A stretch of 49,631 nt of DNA. Source: Thiobaca trueperi. Lineage in GTDB: Bacteria > Pseudomonadota > Gammaproteobacteria > Chromatiales > Chromatiaceae. Both the position numbers and the translations under genes were made by a program. Of this stretch, positions 7,540 through 17,794 are shown in pieces. The notes under the pieces are model-generated. The model saw only the letters and a program-made list of their open reading frames with translations, searched no databases and was not told the origin of the DNA. Each line of letters begins with the position of its first letter. Position 1 is the stretch's first letter. The DNA is taken from positions 155,153-204,783 of the forward strand of contig NZ_SMAO01000009.1 in NCBI RefSeq assembly GCF_004342175.1, read 5' to 3'.

Positions 7540-10500
7540 ATGAACTCACCGCACGCCAATCGGGCCGAGGACTGGCCGACCGGTTTCATGCTGATCCAGG
7601 GCAATCGTATGGAGACCCTGTGCGGACTCCTGGTGGCCTGGATGAAGCGCCATCCGCTCCATCCGCTGGAAAACGAAACGGTGCTGGTGCAGAGCAACGG
7701 CATCGCACAATGGCTCAAACTGGCGCTGGCAGCCAATCCGGGGAATGCGCTGGAAGGCGGCTGCGGCATTGCCGCTGCGATCCGAACCAGTCTGCCGGGG
7801 CGCTTCATCTGGTACGCCTACCGTTGTGTCCTCGGCAATCTGCCGGACAGCTCGGCCTTCGACAAGGCGCCCATGACCTGGCGGCTCTATCGCCTGCTGG
7901 ACGATGTCGCGGCGCTCGGCGCGCGTCTGCCGAACCCCGAGTGTCTGGCCCCGCTGCGCGGCTTTCTGCAGGAAGACGACGACCCGCGCCGCCGCCATCA
8001 ACTGGCAGCGCAACTCGCCGATCTCTACGATCAGTATCAGGTCTATCGCGCCGACTGGCTGGAACACTGGCAGGAAGGCCGGGACATCCTGATCAGGCCA
8101 GACGGCAGCCAGGAACCGGTGCCCGAGACGCAACGCTGGCAGCCGGCGCTCTGGCGCATCCTGACACAGGATGTCGCCGGAGAGACCGCCGGAAATCCGG
8201 AGAGCCCTGATGGCGCCAGCCGCGCCGAGATTCATCGCCGCTTCATGGCCAGGATCCACGCTTTGGGCGATGGGCCGCATGCCCTGGATGAGCGACTGCC
8301 GCGACGGGTGATCGTCTTCGGTATCTCATCCCTGCCGCGCCAGTCGCTGGAGGTGCTGGAGGCCATTTCCAGCCGCACCCAGGTCATGCTCTTTGCACAC
8401 AATCCCAGCCGCCATTACTGGGGCGACATCGTCGAGGGACGCGAGCTGTTCAAGCGCGATTATCGCCGCCAGCGCGCACGCAAGGTGCCGGAGAACATCG
8501 ACGAAACCCGGCTGCATCTGCATGGTCATCCGCTGCTCGCGGCCTGGGGCAAGCAGGGCCGGGACTACATCCGGCTGCTGGACGAGCATGATGAACGCGC
8601 GCACTACGAGGGCCATTTTCAGTCCGCGAGCCTGGACATCGATCTCTTCGAGTCACCCGGCAAGGCGACCCTGTTGCAGCAGTTGCAGGACGACATCCTG
8701 GAACTGCGTCCGCTGCATGAGCGACAGGCGCTGGCTGTCGCCATCGATCCGCAGCAGGATCGCAGTCTGGAATTCCTGGTCGCCCACAGCCCCCAGCGCG
8801 AGGTCGAAATCCTCCACGATCAACTGCTCGACGCCTTCGCGCAGGCGTCCGATGCCGGACGGACGCTGCACCCGCGTGACATGCTGGTGATGGTCCCCGA
8901 CATCCATCCCTATGCGCCGCACATTGAGGCTGTCTTCGGGCGTCTCGCGCCGGAGGATCCGCGTCATATCCCCTTCCATCTCTCCGATCAGGGACTGCGT
9001 CATCGCAATCCGCTCCTGATCGGGCTGGAAACCCTGCTCAATCTGCCGCAGTCGCGCTTTGCGGTCAGCGAACTCCTGGATCTGCTCGACATTCCGGCGC
9101 TGCGTGCGCGGTTCGACATCGACGAATCCGATCTGCCCCAACTGCGTGGCTGGATCAGCGGGGCCAATATCCGCTGGGGCCTGCACGCCGCGCAGCGCGC
9201 CAGTCTGGGCCTGCCCGAGGATCTGGAGCAGAACACCTGGCGTTTCGGTCTGCGACGCATGCTGCTCGGATTCGCCACCGGCAGGGCGGAGCCCTGGCAG
9301 GGCATCGAGCCCTATGACGAGATCGGCGGGCTGGAGGCGGCGCTGATCGGTCCCCTGGCGCAACTGCTGGAGACCCTGGAGCATTACTGGAAGGTGCTTC
9401 AGACCCCGCGCACCCCGGATGACTGGACGCAGGTCGTGGCGCGTCTGCTCGACGACGCCTTCGCGGTGGTCACCGAGGCCGATACCCTCGCCATCGGCCA
9501 GGTGCAGCAGGCGCTGGAGCAATGGTCGCGCGACTGCCGTCAGGGCGGCGCGGAGACGCAGATCCTGCCGCTGGCGGTGGCGCGCGCCGCGCTGCTGGCC
9601 GGTCTGGACGAACCGACCCTGAACAAGCATTTTCTCGCCGGCGCGGTCAATTTCGCTACCCTGATGCCGATGCGCGCCATCCCCTTCCGGCAGATCTGGC
9701 TGCTGGGCATGAACGACGGCGACTATCCGCGCACCCGGCGTCCGGCTGATTTCGATCTCATGGCGAATGACTACCGCCCCGGCGACCGCTCGCGCCGCGA
9801 GGACGACCGCTATCTCTTTCTCGAAGCCCTGCTCTCGGCGCGCGAGCGGCTGGTCATCAGTTGGGTGGGGCGCAGCATCCGCGACAACTCGCCCCGTCCA
9901 CCCTCGGTGCTGGTCGGCCAGTTGCGCGATCATCTTGCCGCCGGCTGGCGGCTGGCCGGCGCAACCGATGGCGTACCTGGCATGACGCCGGGCGAGGCGC
10001 TGCTGGCGGCGCTGACCACCGAGCATCCATTACAGCCCTTCAGCCGCCAGTATTTTCAGCCCGACCGCAATCCGCGTCTCTTCACCTATGCCCACGAATG
10101 GCGGGCGGTGCATGAGGATCGCGCGCCTGAGCCGGAGACGCCGCCCTGTCTTGCCCGCCCCACGCTGGATGCGCCCATTCGGCTATTCGCCCTGGGCGCT
10201 TTTCTGCGTCATCCGGTCAAGACCTTTTACAGCCGCCGCCTGTCGCTCGATCTGACCCGAACCGAGCAGGGTATCGAGGACGAGGAGGTCTTTGATTTCG
10301 ACGGACTGGGGAGCTGGGGCATCCGCGACGCCATGATCCAGACCGTCGCCAGCACCCTGGCGCAACAGATCGATGCCGACCCGCATGCCTGTCTGGGCGC
10401 AGCCATGCAGCGTCTTGCGCGCGCTGGCAGTCTGCCCCTTCCGCCTTTCGATGGGGTCTGGATCGAGTCGCTGACCGCTGAACTGAGCGAACCGGTGGAG

Positions 10501-11100
10501 ACCTATCGCAGGCTGCTGCAAGCCTTTCCACAGCCCTGTCCGGCGCAGATCCTGCGTCTGGAGCGGGACGGCATCGTCCTCGAAGACAGCCTGAGCGATC
10601 TGCGCGAAAACGCCGGGGGCAATCGGGTCAGACTGCGTCTTCAGGCCAGCCGGCTCGTGGTCGGCGGTGATCTCAAGTGGTCGCACCTGACACCGCACTG
10701 GCCGGCCCATCTCGCCGCCCAGCTCGACGGGCCGGTCAGCACGCATCTGCTCGGGCCGGACAGCCATGTCATCCTCGACCCGCTCCCTGCCGAGGCGGCC
10801 GCCGTCCTGCTGGACCGGCTGCTGGACGACTATCTCCAGGGTCTGACCGCCCTGCCGCCACTGGCCTGCAAAACCGGCTTTGCCCTGCTTCAGGCGAACG
10901 CCGGGCGCAAGGCCGATCCGTGCGCAACTTACGAGGGCGGCTATAACCATGACGGCGAGCGCGACAGCCATCCGGGCTATCGCCGTTTCTGGCCGACCTA
11001 TGAGGATCTCCAGGCCGATCCGGGGTTTGGCGATCTGATCGAGCGGCTCTATCGACCGCTCTTCGACCACTGCTCGCCCTCCGGGGAGACCGCGCCATGA
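7540..11100 (+). CDS. recC: Exodeoxyribonuclease V gamma subunit RecC
   Basis: RecC is the non-catalytic scaffold of RecBCD; it splits the duplex and scans for Chi. The product has about 1186 residues, slightly longer than E. coli RecC. It begins with the typical FMLIQGNRMETLCGLL segment and contains the family block GMNDGDYPRTRRPADFDLM (an inactivated helicase-like domain) around residue 725. The start is the ATG at 7540 (MNSPHANR) because GGAGA lies five bases upstream; the in-frame ATG at 7528 contributes that ribosome site. The stop overlaps the recB start (ATGA). The order recC-recB-recD lacks the ptrA gene that separates recC and recB in E. coli. Confidence 0.95.
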   Translation: MNSPHANRAEDWPTGFMLIQGNRMETLCGLLVAWMKRHPLHPLENETVLVQSNGIAQWLKLALAANPGNALEGGCGIAAAIRTSLPGRFIWYAYRCVLGNLPDSSAFDKAPMTWRLYRLLDDVAALGARLPNPECLAPLRGFLQEDDDPRRRHQLAAQLADLYDQYQVYRADWLEHWQEGRDILIRPDGSQEPVPETQRWQPALWRILTQDVAGETAGNPESPDGASRAEIHRRFMARIHALGDGPHALDERLPRRVIVFGISSLPRQSLEVLEAISSRTQVMLFAHNPSRHYWGDIVEGRELFKRDYRRQRARKVPENIDETRLHLHGHPLLAAWGKQGRDYIRLLDEHDERAHYEGHFQSASLDIDLFESPGKATLLQQLQDDILELRPLHERQALAVAIDPQQDRSLEFLVAHSPQREVEILHDQLLDAFAQASDAGRTLHPRDMLVMVPDIHPYAPHIEAVFGRLAPEDPRHIPFHLSDQGLRHRNPLLIGLETLLNLPQSRFAVSELLDLLDIPALRARFDIDESDLPQLRGWISGANIRWGLHAAQRASLGLPEDLEQNTWRFGLRRMLLGFATGRAEPWQGIEPYDEIGGLEAALIGPLAQLLETLEHYWKVLQTPRTPDDWTQVVARLLDDAFAVVTEADTLAIGQVQQALEQWSRDCRQGGAETQILPLAVARAALLAGLDEPTLNKHFLAGAVNFATLMPMRAIPFRQIWLLGMNDGDYPRTRRPADFDLMANDYRPGDRSRREDDRYLFLEALLSARERLVISWVGRSIRDNSPRPPSVLVGQLRDHLAAGWRLAGATDGVPGMTPGEALLAALTTEHPLQPFSRQYFQPDRNPRLFTYAHEWRAVHEDRAPEPETPPCLARPTLDAPIRLFALGAFLRHPVKTFYSRRLSLDLTRTEQGIEDEEVFDFDGLGSWGIRDAMIQTVASTLAQQIDADPHACLGAAMQRLARAGSLPLPPFDGVWIESLTAELSEPVETYRRLLQAFPQPCPAQILRLERDGIVLEDSLSDLRENAGGNRVRLRLQASRLVVGGDLKWSHLTPHWPAHLAAQLDGPVSTHLLGPDSHVILDPLPAEAAAVLLDRLLDDYLQGLTALPPLACKTGFALLQANAGRKADPCATYEGGYNHDGERDSHPGYRRFWPTYEDLQADPGFGDLIERLYRPLFDHCSPSGETAP

Positions 11101-14100
11101 GCCAGACGCTCGATCCGCTCGCCTTTCCGCTGCGGGGCAGCCGTCTCATCGAGGCCAGCGCCGGCACCGGCAAGACCTTCACCCTGGCCCTGCTCTATGT
11201 GCGTCTGGTGCTGGGGCATGGCGATCAGGAGAGCGCCTTTGACCGCCCGCTCACGCCCCCCGAGATCCTGGTCGTCACCTTCACCGATGCCGCCACCAAG
11301 GAACTGCGCGACCGCATCCGGCGGCGTCTGGTCGAGGCGGCGGTCTGTTTCGAGTCCGCTCCGGGCGCCCTGACCGCCAGCGACCGTCTGCTTGACGATC
11401 TGCGCGATACCTATCCGCCCGACGCATGGCCCGGCTGCGCGCGGCGTCTGCGTCTGGCCGCCGAGTGGATGGACGAGGCCGTCATCTCGACCATCCATAG
11501 CTGGTGTTACCGCATGCTCCAGGAACATGCCTTCGACACCCGTGGACTCTTCGACCGCGAGCTGGTAACGGATCAGGCCGATCTCATCGCCGAGACGGTG
11601 CAGGATTACTGGCGCGTCCATTTCTATCCGCTGTCCCCACTGGAGGCGCGCTGCGTGCGGGAGGTCGTCCAGTCGCCCGACGCGCTGCGGCGCAAGCTCG
11701 CTGACTGGCTCAAGCGTCGGGAGACGCGGTTTTCCTACAAGGGCGAACCGCTGGACGGTGAAACGCTCGACGCCGCGCTGGCCCGTCAGTGTCAGTGGCG
11801 CACCGCACAGGATCAGGCCGATCTGGAAGGCGAGCGTCTGAGCGCACAGGCCGCTGAACTGGAACAGGTGGCGCGGAATCTGTGGCAGGCAGACCGCGCA
11901 ACGCTGGAACAGCATCTGCGCACACTGCGGCCGCATCTCAACGGCACCGTGCACGGCAGCACACACGCAGACAAGTTCGAGGATCTGCTGGCCGAGGTCG
12001 CCCGCTGGTCCGGGGGCGAGGAGGCGCCCGGCAAGCTCAAGTCCTTCGCCCAGGGCGCCTTCCAGTTCAAAAAAACGGCCAAGGTGCAGAGCGAGATCAA
12101 GCATGCCGCCTTTGAGGCCATTGCCGACTGGCAGTCCGTCAACCCGGCGGCATGGCCTCAGCCAGCCGAGCCTGAGCCGGCCTTTGAAGCCTGTCTGCTC
12201 GCCCATGCCGCGCGCTGGGTGGGACACGAACTCAACCGGCGTCTGCTCGCCCGTGCCGAAATGGGTTTCGACGATCTGCTGCGTCAGCTCGATCTGGCGC
12301 TCACCCCCGAGCCATCCGCGCAGCCGGGACAGGCCGCACGTCTGGCCGAGACCATCCGCCGTCAGTTTCCGGTGGCCCTGATCGATGAGTTTCAGGACAC
12401 CGATCCGGTGCAATACCGGATCTTCGACCGTGTCTATCGGACGGCACACAACGATCCGCAAACCGCGCTCATCCTGATCGGCGACCCCAAGCAGGCGATC
12501 TATGGTTTCCGAGGTGCCGACATCCACGCCTATCTCGACGCCCGGCGCGCGACGGATGGACGCCATCACACCCTGGGCGTCAATTACCGTTCGACCCGGC
12601 CCCTGGTCGATGCCTGCAACCGTCTGTTCGAGCACGCCGAAGGCCATGCGCGGGGCGCCTTTCGCTTCCGGCTCGGGGCGGACAATCCGATCCCCTTTCA
12701 GCCCGTCGCGGCTCAGGGCCGCGCCGAACGTCTGATTCTGGATGACCGGGAGGCACCGGCGCTGACCCTCTGGACCCTGGATCAGGGCGAGGATCCGGTT
12801 TCGATGGACGATTATCTGCGGCAGATGGCCGACGTCGCCGCGACCCGGATCGCCGACTGGTTGCGGCAGGCGCGTGCGGGCCGGGCCGGTTTCGCGCGCG
12901 ATGACATGCGCCGCCCGCTGCGACCGCAAGACATCGCCATCCTGGTCCGTACCGGCAAGGAGGCCGGTATGATGCGCCGGGCGCTGGCGGCGCGGCGCAT
13001 TCACAGCGTCTATCTCTCGGATCGGGGGTCGGTCTTTCAGACTGAGGAGGCGCCCGATCTGCTGCACTGGCTGCGCGCCTGCGCCACGCCGACCGACGAG
13101 ACCCTGGTGCGCGCCGCGCTGGGCACCAACACCCTGGCGATGCCGATGGACGAGCTGGAGCGGCTCCAGCATGACGAACTGGCCTGGGAGGAACAGATCG
13201 AACGCTTTCGCGGCTACCGGCAGGTCTGGCAGCAGCAGGGCGTGCTCGCCATGCTGCGACGCCTGATGCAGGATGCGGAACTGCCGGCACGATTGGTCGG
13301 ACGCGACGACGGCGAGCGTATCCTGACCAATCTGCTACATCTGGCCGAATGGCTGCAAGCCTCGGCGAGCGCCATCGATGGCGAGCAGGCGCTGATCCGG
13401 CATCTGTCGGAGCATCTCGGGCAGGCCGAGGAGGAATTCATCCTGCGTCTGGAGAGCGACGCCGAGCTGGTGCAGATCGTCACCATTCACAAATCAAAGG
13501 GGCTGGAATATCCGCTGGTGCTGCTGCCCTTCATCTGCTCCTGGCGGGCGGTGGACGGTCACACCCGACAGGTTGTCTATCGCGCCGAACAGGGTGTTTC
13601 GCTGGAACTGGCGGGCAAGAAAGGCTTCGAGACGGCCTGGGCCAGGGCGGACGACGAGCGTCTGAGCGAGAACATGCGTCTGCTCTATGTCGCCGTGACC
13701 CGCGCCGAGCAGGCGCTCTGGCTCGGCATCGCACCGCTCAAGAGCGGCAACGCCAAAACACCCCAGTTGCATCAATCGGCCATCGGTCATCTGCTCAATG
13801 GCGGCGAGCGTTTTGCCGCGCCGGCTCAGGTCTGGGAGTCGCTGGAGCGATTGCGCGGAGACTGTCCGCACATCCGCATCGAGCCCGCCCCGTCACCCTC
13901 GTCAAAGCGGCTGGCGCCGGAACCGGGTGCGCAACTGGACGACGCCCGCACGGTGCGGAGCCGGCATCAAAGGGGCTGGTGGATCGCCAGCTATTCGTCG
14001 CTGCGACTGGCAGCCCCGCCATCAACCGGCCCGGATGATTCCGCGCCAATGCAATTGCCGCCGTCATCGGCAGAAACCGCCCGGCAGGAAACCGCACTCG

Positions 14101-14963
14101 AAGAAGAGGCCGCCGCCGCAGACGCTCAGTCGGAATCGCGACGTTTGCGCCGCATGCCAAAGGACAGCCATCTGCACGCCCTGCCGCGCGGCGGTCAATA
14201 TGGCACCTTTCTGCATGAGATTCTGGAATGGGCGTCGGCACAGCGGGCGCGCGACGATCAGGGCAACCTGCTGCGCGGCTATGCCGCTGCCGCCGAGTCA
14301 CCGACGCTGCGGCTGGAGATGCTGCAACAGCGCTGTACGCTGCATGGACTCGCCGACTGGATCGATCCGCTGGATGTCTGGCTGAAGGATTTTCTCGACC
14401 GGCGCTGGATACTCTCGGGCCTGCCGGACACGAACGGCCAGATCCCGACCCTGTCACTCAGCGAGCTGGAACCGCATCGGATGCAGGTCGAGCTGGAATT
14501 CTGGCTGGAGAGCGGCGATGTCGCGACGCCCCGACTGGATCAACTGGTGCAGTCGCACACCCTGGACGGCGAATCGCGTCCGGCCATCGGCTTCAACCGT
14601 CTCAACGGCATGCTCAAAGGCTTCATCGATCTGGTGTTCGAGCATGAGGGGCGCTACTACATCATGGACTGGAAATCCAACCGGCTGGGTCTGGATGACG
14701 CCGCCTACACCCCCGAGGCAGTGCGCGCTGAAATCCTGCGCAAGCGTTACGACCTGCAATACGTCCTCTATCTGCTGGCCCTGCACCGCCAGCTCCAGGC
14801 GCGTCTGCCCGGCTATGACTATGACCGGCATCTTGGCGGGGCGATCTATGTCTTTCTGCGCGGCGGTTACAGCGCCGGTCAGGGTCTGTTCATGGACAAA
14901 CCGCCGAGGATCCTGATTGAAAAACTGGATCGCCTTTTTGCTGGCGCTGAGGAGGCGGCATGA
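11097..14963 (+). CDS. recB: Exodeoxyribonuclease V beta subunit RecB (helicase-nuclease)
   Basis: RecB is the 3'-to-5' superfamily 1A helicase plus the single nuclease of RecBCD. The 1288-residue protein shows Walker A ASAGTGKT at residues 20-27, the DEFQDTDPVQY helicase motif II near 428, the GDPKQAIYGFRGAD and VTIHKSKGLEYP motifs, and AVTRAEQALW. In the C-terminal RecB nuclease domain there is GTFLHEILEW near 1036 and the catalytic MDWKSNRLG near 1190. All key residues I can see are intact. It overlaps recC and recD by four bases at each end, which suggests coupled translation and equal stoichiometry. Confidence 0.97.
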   Translation: MSQTLDPLAFPLRGSRLIEASAGTGKTFTLALLYVRLVLGHGDQESAFDRPLTPPEILVVTFTDAATKELRDRIRRRLVEAAVCFESAPGALTASDRLLDDLRDTYPPDAWPGCARRLRLAAEWMDEAVISTIHSWCYRMLQEHAFDTRGLFDRELVTDQADLIAETVQDYWRVHFYPLSPLEARCVREVVQSPDALRRKLADWLKRRETRFSYKGEPLDGETLDAALARQCQWRTAQDQADLEGERLSAQAAELEQVARNLWQADRATLEQHLRTLRPHLNGTVHGSTHADKFEDLLAEVARWSGGEEAPGKLKSFAQGAFQFKKTAKVQSEIKHAAFEAIADWQSVNPAAWPQPAEPEPAFEACLLAHAARWVGHELNRRLLARAEMGFDDLLRQLDLALTPEPSAQPGQAARLAETIRRQFPVALIDEFQDTDPVQYRIFDRVYRTAHNDPQTALILIGDPKQAIYGFRGADIHAYLDARRATDGRHHTLGVNYRSTRPLVDACNRLFEHAEGHARGAFRFRLGADNPIPFQPVAAQGRAERLILDDREAPALTLWTLDQGEDPVSMDDYLRQMADVAATRIADWLRQARAGRAGFARDDMRRPLRPQDIAILVRTGKEAGMMRRALAARRIHSVYLSDRGSVFQTEEAPDLLHWLRACATPTDETLVRAALGTNTLAMPMDELERLQHDELAWEEQIERFRGYRQVWQQQGVLAMLRRLMQDAELPARLVGRDDGERILTNLLHLAEWLQASASAIDGEQALIRHLSEHLGQAEEEFILRLESDAELVQIVTIHKSKGLEYPLVLLPFICSWRAVDGHTRQVVYRAEQGVSLELAGKKGFETAWARADDERLSENMRLLYVAVTRAEQALWLGIAPLKSGNAKTPQLHQSAIGHLLNGGERFAAPAQVWESLERLRGDCPHIRIEPAPSPSSKRLAPEPGAQLDDARTVRSRHQRGWWIASYSSLRLAAPPSTGPDDSAPMQLPPSSAETARQETALEEEAAAADAQSESRRLRRMPKDSHLHALPRGGQYGTFLHEILEWASAQRARDDQGNLLRGYAAAAESPTLRLEMLQQRCTLHGLADWIDPLDVWLKDFLDRRWILSGLPDTNGQIPTLSLSELEPHRMQVELEFWLESGDVATPRLDQLVQSHTLDGESRPAIGFNRLNGMLKGFIDLVFEHEGRYYIMDWKSNRLGLDDAAYTPEAVRAEILRKRYDLQYVLYLLALHRQLQARLPGYDYDRHLGGAIYVFLRGGYSAGQGLFMDKPPRILIEKLDRLFAGAEEAA

Positions 14964-17053
14964 TCGACCTGACAGAGACCGGTTTCCTGGCGCGGATCGC
15001 GACCTGGGCGACTGCCGGGGCGCTCCGTCCGCTCGATCTGGCCCTGACCCGCTTCATCCGGCAGCAGGGACCGGAAACCGATGCCGCCGTGCTGCTCGCC
15101 GTGGCGCTTGCCAGCGAGCGCAATGGTCACGGTCATGTCTGTCTCGACCTCAAGGCGGCGCTGGACCATCCCGACGAGCTGCTGACCAGTCCGCGCGACG
15201 ACGGTGAAGCGCCCGATGTCGATGCGCACGCCGACTTGAAGGCCATGCTGGGCGGGTTCGATCTGGCGGACTGGCTGATCCGTCTGCGCCGCAGCCCGGC
15301 GGTCAGCGACCGCCTGACGGGTGGCGATGACGATGGCGTTTCGCCGCTGGTGCTCGGCGGTACAGACACTCAGCCACTGCTCTATCTGCGTCGCTACTGG
15401 CAGTACGAGACGCGCATCGTCGCCGGGATCGAGGCGCGTCTGCGCCAGTCCTTCGTCCTGCCGGAAGCTGACCTGCGCGCGCAGCTCGACGCGCTCTTTG
15501 CCCCCGGCGAGGATCACAGCGGCTGGCAGCGGATCGCCTGCGCGCTGGCGGCACGCAGCGCCTTTGCCATCGTCACCGGCGGCCCCGGCACCGGCAAGAC
15601 GACGACCGTGGTGCGTCTGCTTGCACTCCTGCAAGGGTTGGCGATCGCTGGCGGTCAACCGCCGCTGCGGATCCGTCTCGCCGCGCCCACCGGCAAGGCC
15701 GCCGCCCGTCTCAACGAATCCATTGCCGACCGGATCGCCAGCCTGCCGCTCGACGGCCCGCACGGCGAACAGGTGCGCAGCCAGATTCCAACCGAGGTCG
15801 CCACCCTGCACCGTCTGCTCGGCGCCCGCCCGGACAGCCGTCATTTCCGTCATCATGCCGGTCATCCGCTGCCCGTCGATCTGGTGGTGGTGGACGAGGC
15901 GTCGATGGTCGATGTGGAGATGATGGCCTCGCTGCTGGAGGCGCTGCGGCCCGACGCGCGGCTGATCCTGCTCGGCGACAAGGATCAACTGGCCTCGGTG
16001 GAGGCGGGCGCGGTGCTCGGCGATCTCTGCCGGCGTGCACGCGCGGCGCACTATCTCCCGACTACCCGCGACTGGCTGCAACGGGCGACCGGCGCCAGCG
16101 TGCCAGACATCTTCATCGATTCCGCTGGCGGTGCGCTGGATCAGTCCATCGCCATGCTGCGCAAAAGTTATCGCTTCAAACCGGAGGGCGGCATCGGCGC
16201 GCTGGCGGCGCTGGTCAATGAAGATCTGCCCGGTCATCAGGCGGTCAACCGCCTGGACGCCGTGTTGCAGTTGTTCGCGCGTCAACGGCAAGCCGCGCCG
16301 GACGATCTGGGGCGCATTGCGGCCATTCATCTGCGTGACACCCAGGATCCGGCATTCGCGGCCCTGGTCAAAAACGGCTATCGCGGCTATCTGACCTGCA
16401 TGCGCGACCGCGATCCGGGCCATGTGGCCGACCAGACGACCCTGGATCAGTGGGCGCGCGATATTCTCAAGGCGCAGGGACAGTTCCAGTTGCTCGCCGC
16501 GCTGCGGCAGGGGCCATGGGGTGTGGAAGGACTCAACCGACAGATCGTCGCCATCCTGAGTCGGGCAAAGCTGCTGGATCTTCGACCTGACCCGGAACAG
16601 AGCGGCTTCGAGCGTCACTGGTTCGCCGGGAGACCGGTGCTGGTCACGCGCAATGATTACAGTCTCGGGCTCATGAATGGCGACATCGGCATCACCCTCG
16701 CGGTGCCGGTTCGCCAGCGCGACGGCCAGATGCGCCGGGTGCTGCGCGTGGCCTTTCCTGCCGGAGACGGCAGCGGCGGCATCCGCTGGATCCTGCCCAG
16801 CCGGCTCCAGTCAGTGGACACGGTCTTTGCCATGACCGTGCATAAATCGCAGGGTTCGGAATTCACCCATGCCGCCCTGATCCTGCCCGACACCCCCAAC
16901 CCGGTTCTGACGCGCGAGCTGATCTATACCGGCATCACCCGCGCACGTCAGGCGTTCACGCTGGTCTATCGCGAGTCGAGCGTACTGGGGGAGGCGCTGG
17001 AGCGCCGGGTGCGACGCGCCAGCGGGATCTGTTTGACCTCCCCGGCGGCATAG
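14960..17053 (+). CDS. recD: Exodeoxyribonuclease V alpha subunit RecD
   Basis: RecD is the 5'-to-3' superfamily 1B helicase of RecBCD. The 697-residue product is longer than the E. coli protein (about 608). It has Walker A GGPGTGKTTT near residue 207, motif II VVDEASMVD near 310, the LGDKDQLASVEAGAVLGD block that follows it, and the C-terminal TVHKSQGSEF and YTGITRAR motifs. It starts in the ATGA overlap with recB and is the last gene of the operon. Its stop at 17053 meets the remains of rimI, which runs the other way and reads antisense into recD. Confidence 0.96.
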   Translation: MIDLTETGFLARIATWATAGALRPLDLALTRFIRQQGPETDAAVLLAVALASERNGHGHVCLDLKAALDHPDELLTSPRDDGEAPDVDAHADLKAMLGGFDLADWLIRLRRSPAVSDRLTGGDDDGVSPLVLGGTDTQPLLYLRRYWQYETRIVAGIEARLRQSFVLPEADLRAQLDALFAPGEDHSGWQRIACALAARSAFAIVTGGPGTGKTTTVVRLLALLQGLAIAGGQPPLRIRLAAPTGKAAARLNESIADRIASLPLDGPHGEQVRSQIPTEVATLHRLLGARPDSRHFRHHAGHPLPVDLVVVDEASMVDVEMMASLLEALRPDARLILLGDKDQLASVEAGAVLGDLCRRARAAHYLPTTRDWLQRATGASVPDIFIDSAGGALDQSIAMLRKSYRFKPEGGIGALAALVNEDLPGHQAVNRLDAVLQLFARQRQAAPDDLGRIAAIHLRDTQDPAFAALVKNGYRGYLTCMRDRDPGHVADQTTLDQWARDILKAQGQFQLLAALRQGPWGVEGLNRQIVAILSRAKLLDLRPDPEQSGFERHWFAGRPVLVTRNDYSLGLMNGDIGITLAVPVRQRDGQMRRVLRVAFPAGDGSGGIRWILPSRLQSVDTVFAMTVHKSQGSEFTHAALILPDTPNPVLTRELIYTGITRARQAFTLVYRESSVLGEALERRVRRASGICLTSPAA

Positions 17054-17432
17054 AGTGCGCGGGCGGCGGCGTTGGAATCGCGCACTTCCAGAAAGGCGGT
17101 TTCAGCCTTGCGCTCGATCAGCAGCTCCAGCAGATGACGCAGCATCTGCCGTCCCAGCCTCCGGCGTTGATGGTGGGGATGCACGCAGAGATTGAAGATG
17201 TGACACTCCCTGACCGCGACCGACATGATGCCGTGCGCGGCAATCTCCTGCCCGATCTTTCGACTTGACGGCAATAGCCGACCCGCAGACAGTTCGCAAC
17301 AATGGCCTTGTTCCAGGGATGCGGACAGGTGGTGCGCTCGACCGCCAGATTGGCCTCGCACATGGGGTTGAAGCGATAACATATCGCTATATCCAAAAGG
17401 CGTTTCTCGTCAAAATGTGCCAAATATTTCAA
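17038..17432 (-). pseudogene. rimI: Decayed rimI (ribosomal protein S18 alanine N-acetyltransferase)
   Basis: RimI-type GNAT sequence is split over two frames. The N-terminal part (NPMCEANLAVERTTCPHPW ... IVANCLRVGYC) is in one frame; the acetyl-CoA-binding core (AAHGIMSVAV, HIFNLCVHPHHQRRRLGRQM, AFLEVRDSNAAARALY) is in another. The frame changes near 17255-17275. The N-terminus also seems to lack a few residues between the PMCEANL and AVERT segments. After ALYAAGE the family's C-terminus (normally GFxxxG...YY) is missing, and the frame instead reads antisense into recD until 16966. Together these point to a non-functional remnant; a functional copy would be expected elsewhere. A single sequencing error would explain the frameshift but not the lost C-terminus. 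Confidence 0.75.
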
Positions 17433-17575
17433 AATCGTCCGGGGCTGGTCAATGTGGCTGACCCTGGAGTATATTCCCCGAGTCTATCGGCCAATTCTCA
17501 CTGATTGCGGCCGCGGCTTATTCGGATCGCGAGTCGCCCGGCTCCGGTTTTCAATGCATTGATGAGGGCTATCTT

Positions 17576-17794
17576 ATGGGCCTTGGCGGATTGAGTCTTG
17601 GTCATATGCTGGTTGTGTTATTGGTGGTTGCGCTGGTGTTCGGCACCAAGCGGCTGGGCAATATCGGCGCTGACATCGGCAGCGCCATCAAGGGTTTCCG
17701 CAAGGCCGTGTCCGACCCCGACGATAAAACGTCTCAAGCCGACGAGCAGGTGTCGTCCGGCGGTCCCGTGTCCAAACCCTCAAATTTCAGCTAA
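17576..17794 (+). CDS. tatA: Sec-independent protein translocase subunit TatA/TatE
   Basis: TatA oligomers form the protein-conducting part of the twin-arginine pathway. The 72-residue product has a short periplasmic N-terminus ([10 protein letters not shown]), one membrane helix ([12 protein letters not shown]), the [14 protein letters not shown] hinge, an amphipathic helix with [10 protein letters not shown], and a polar tail. All are typical of TatA/TatE. GAGG lies eight bases before the ATG. No tatB or tatC is adjacent, so this is a detached, possibly second, TatA-type gene. Its upstream neighbour is the decayed rimI. Confidence 0.92.
   Translation: MGLGGLSLGHMLVVLLVVALVFGTKRLGNIGADIGSAIKGFRKAVSDPDDKTSQADEQVSSGGPVSKPSNFS

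Noticed and set aside
7145-7543. 132-codon plus-strand frame between cbiO and recC
   Set aside because: No ribosome site, mixed codon use, and it runs antisense through the better supported 35-residue gene.
11049-13172. 707-codon open frame antisense to recB
   Set aside because: Shadow of GC-rich coding sequence; recB motifs are intact on the other strand.
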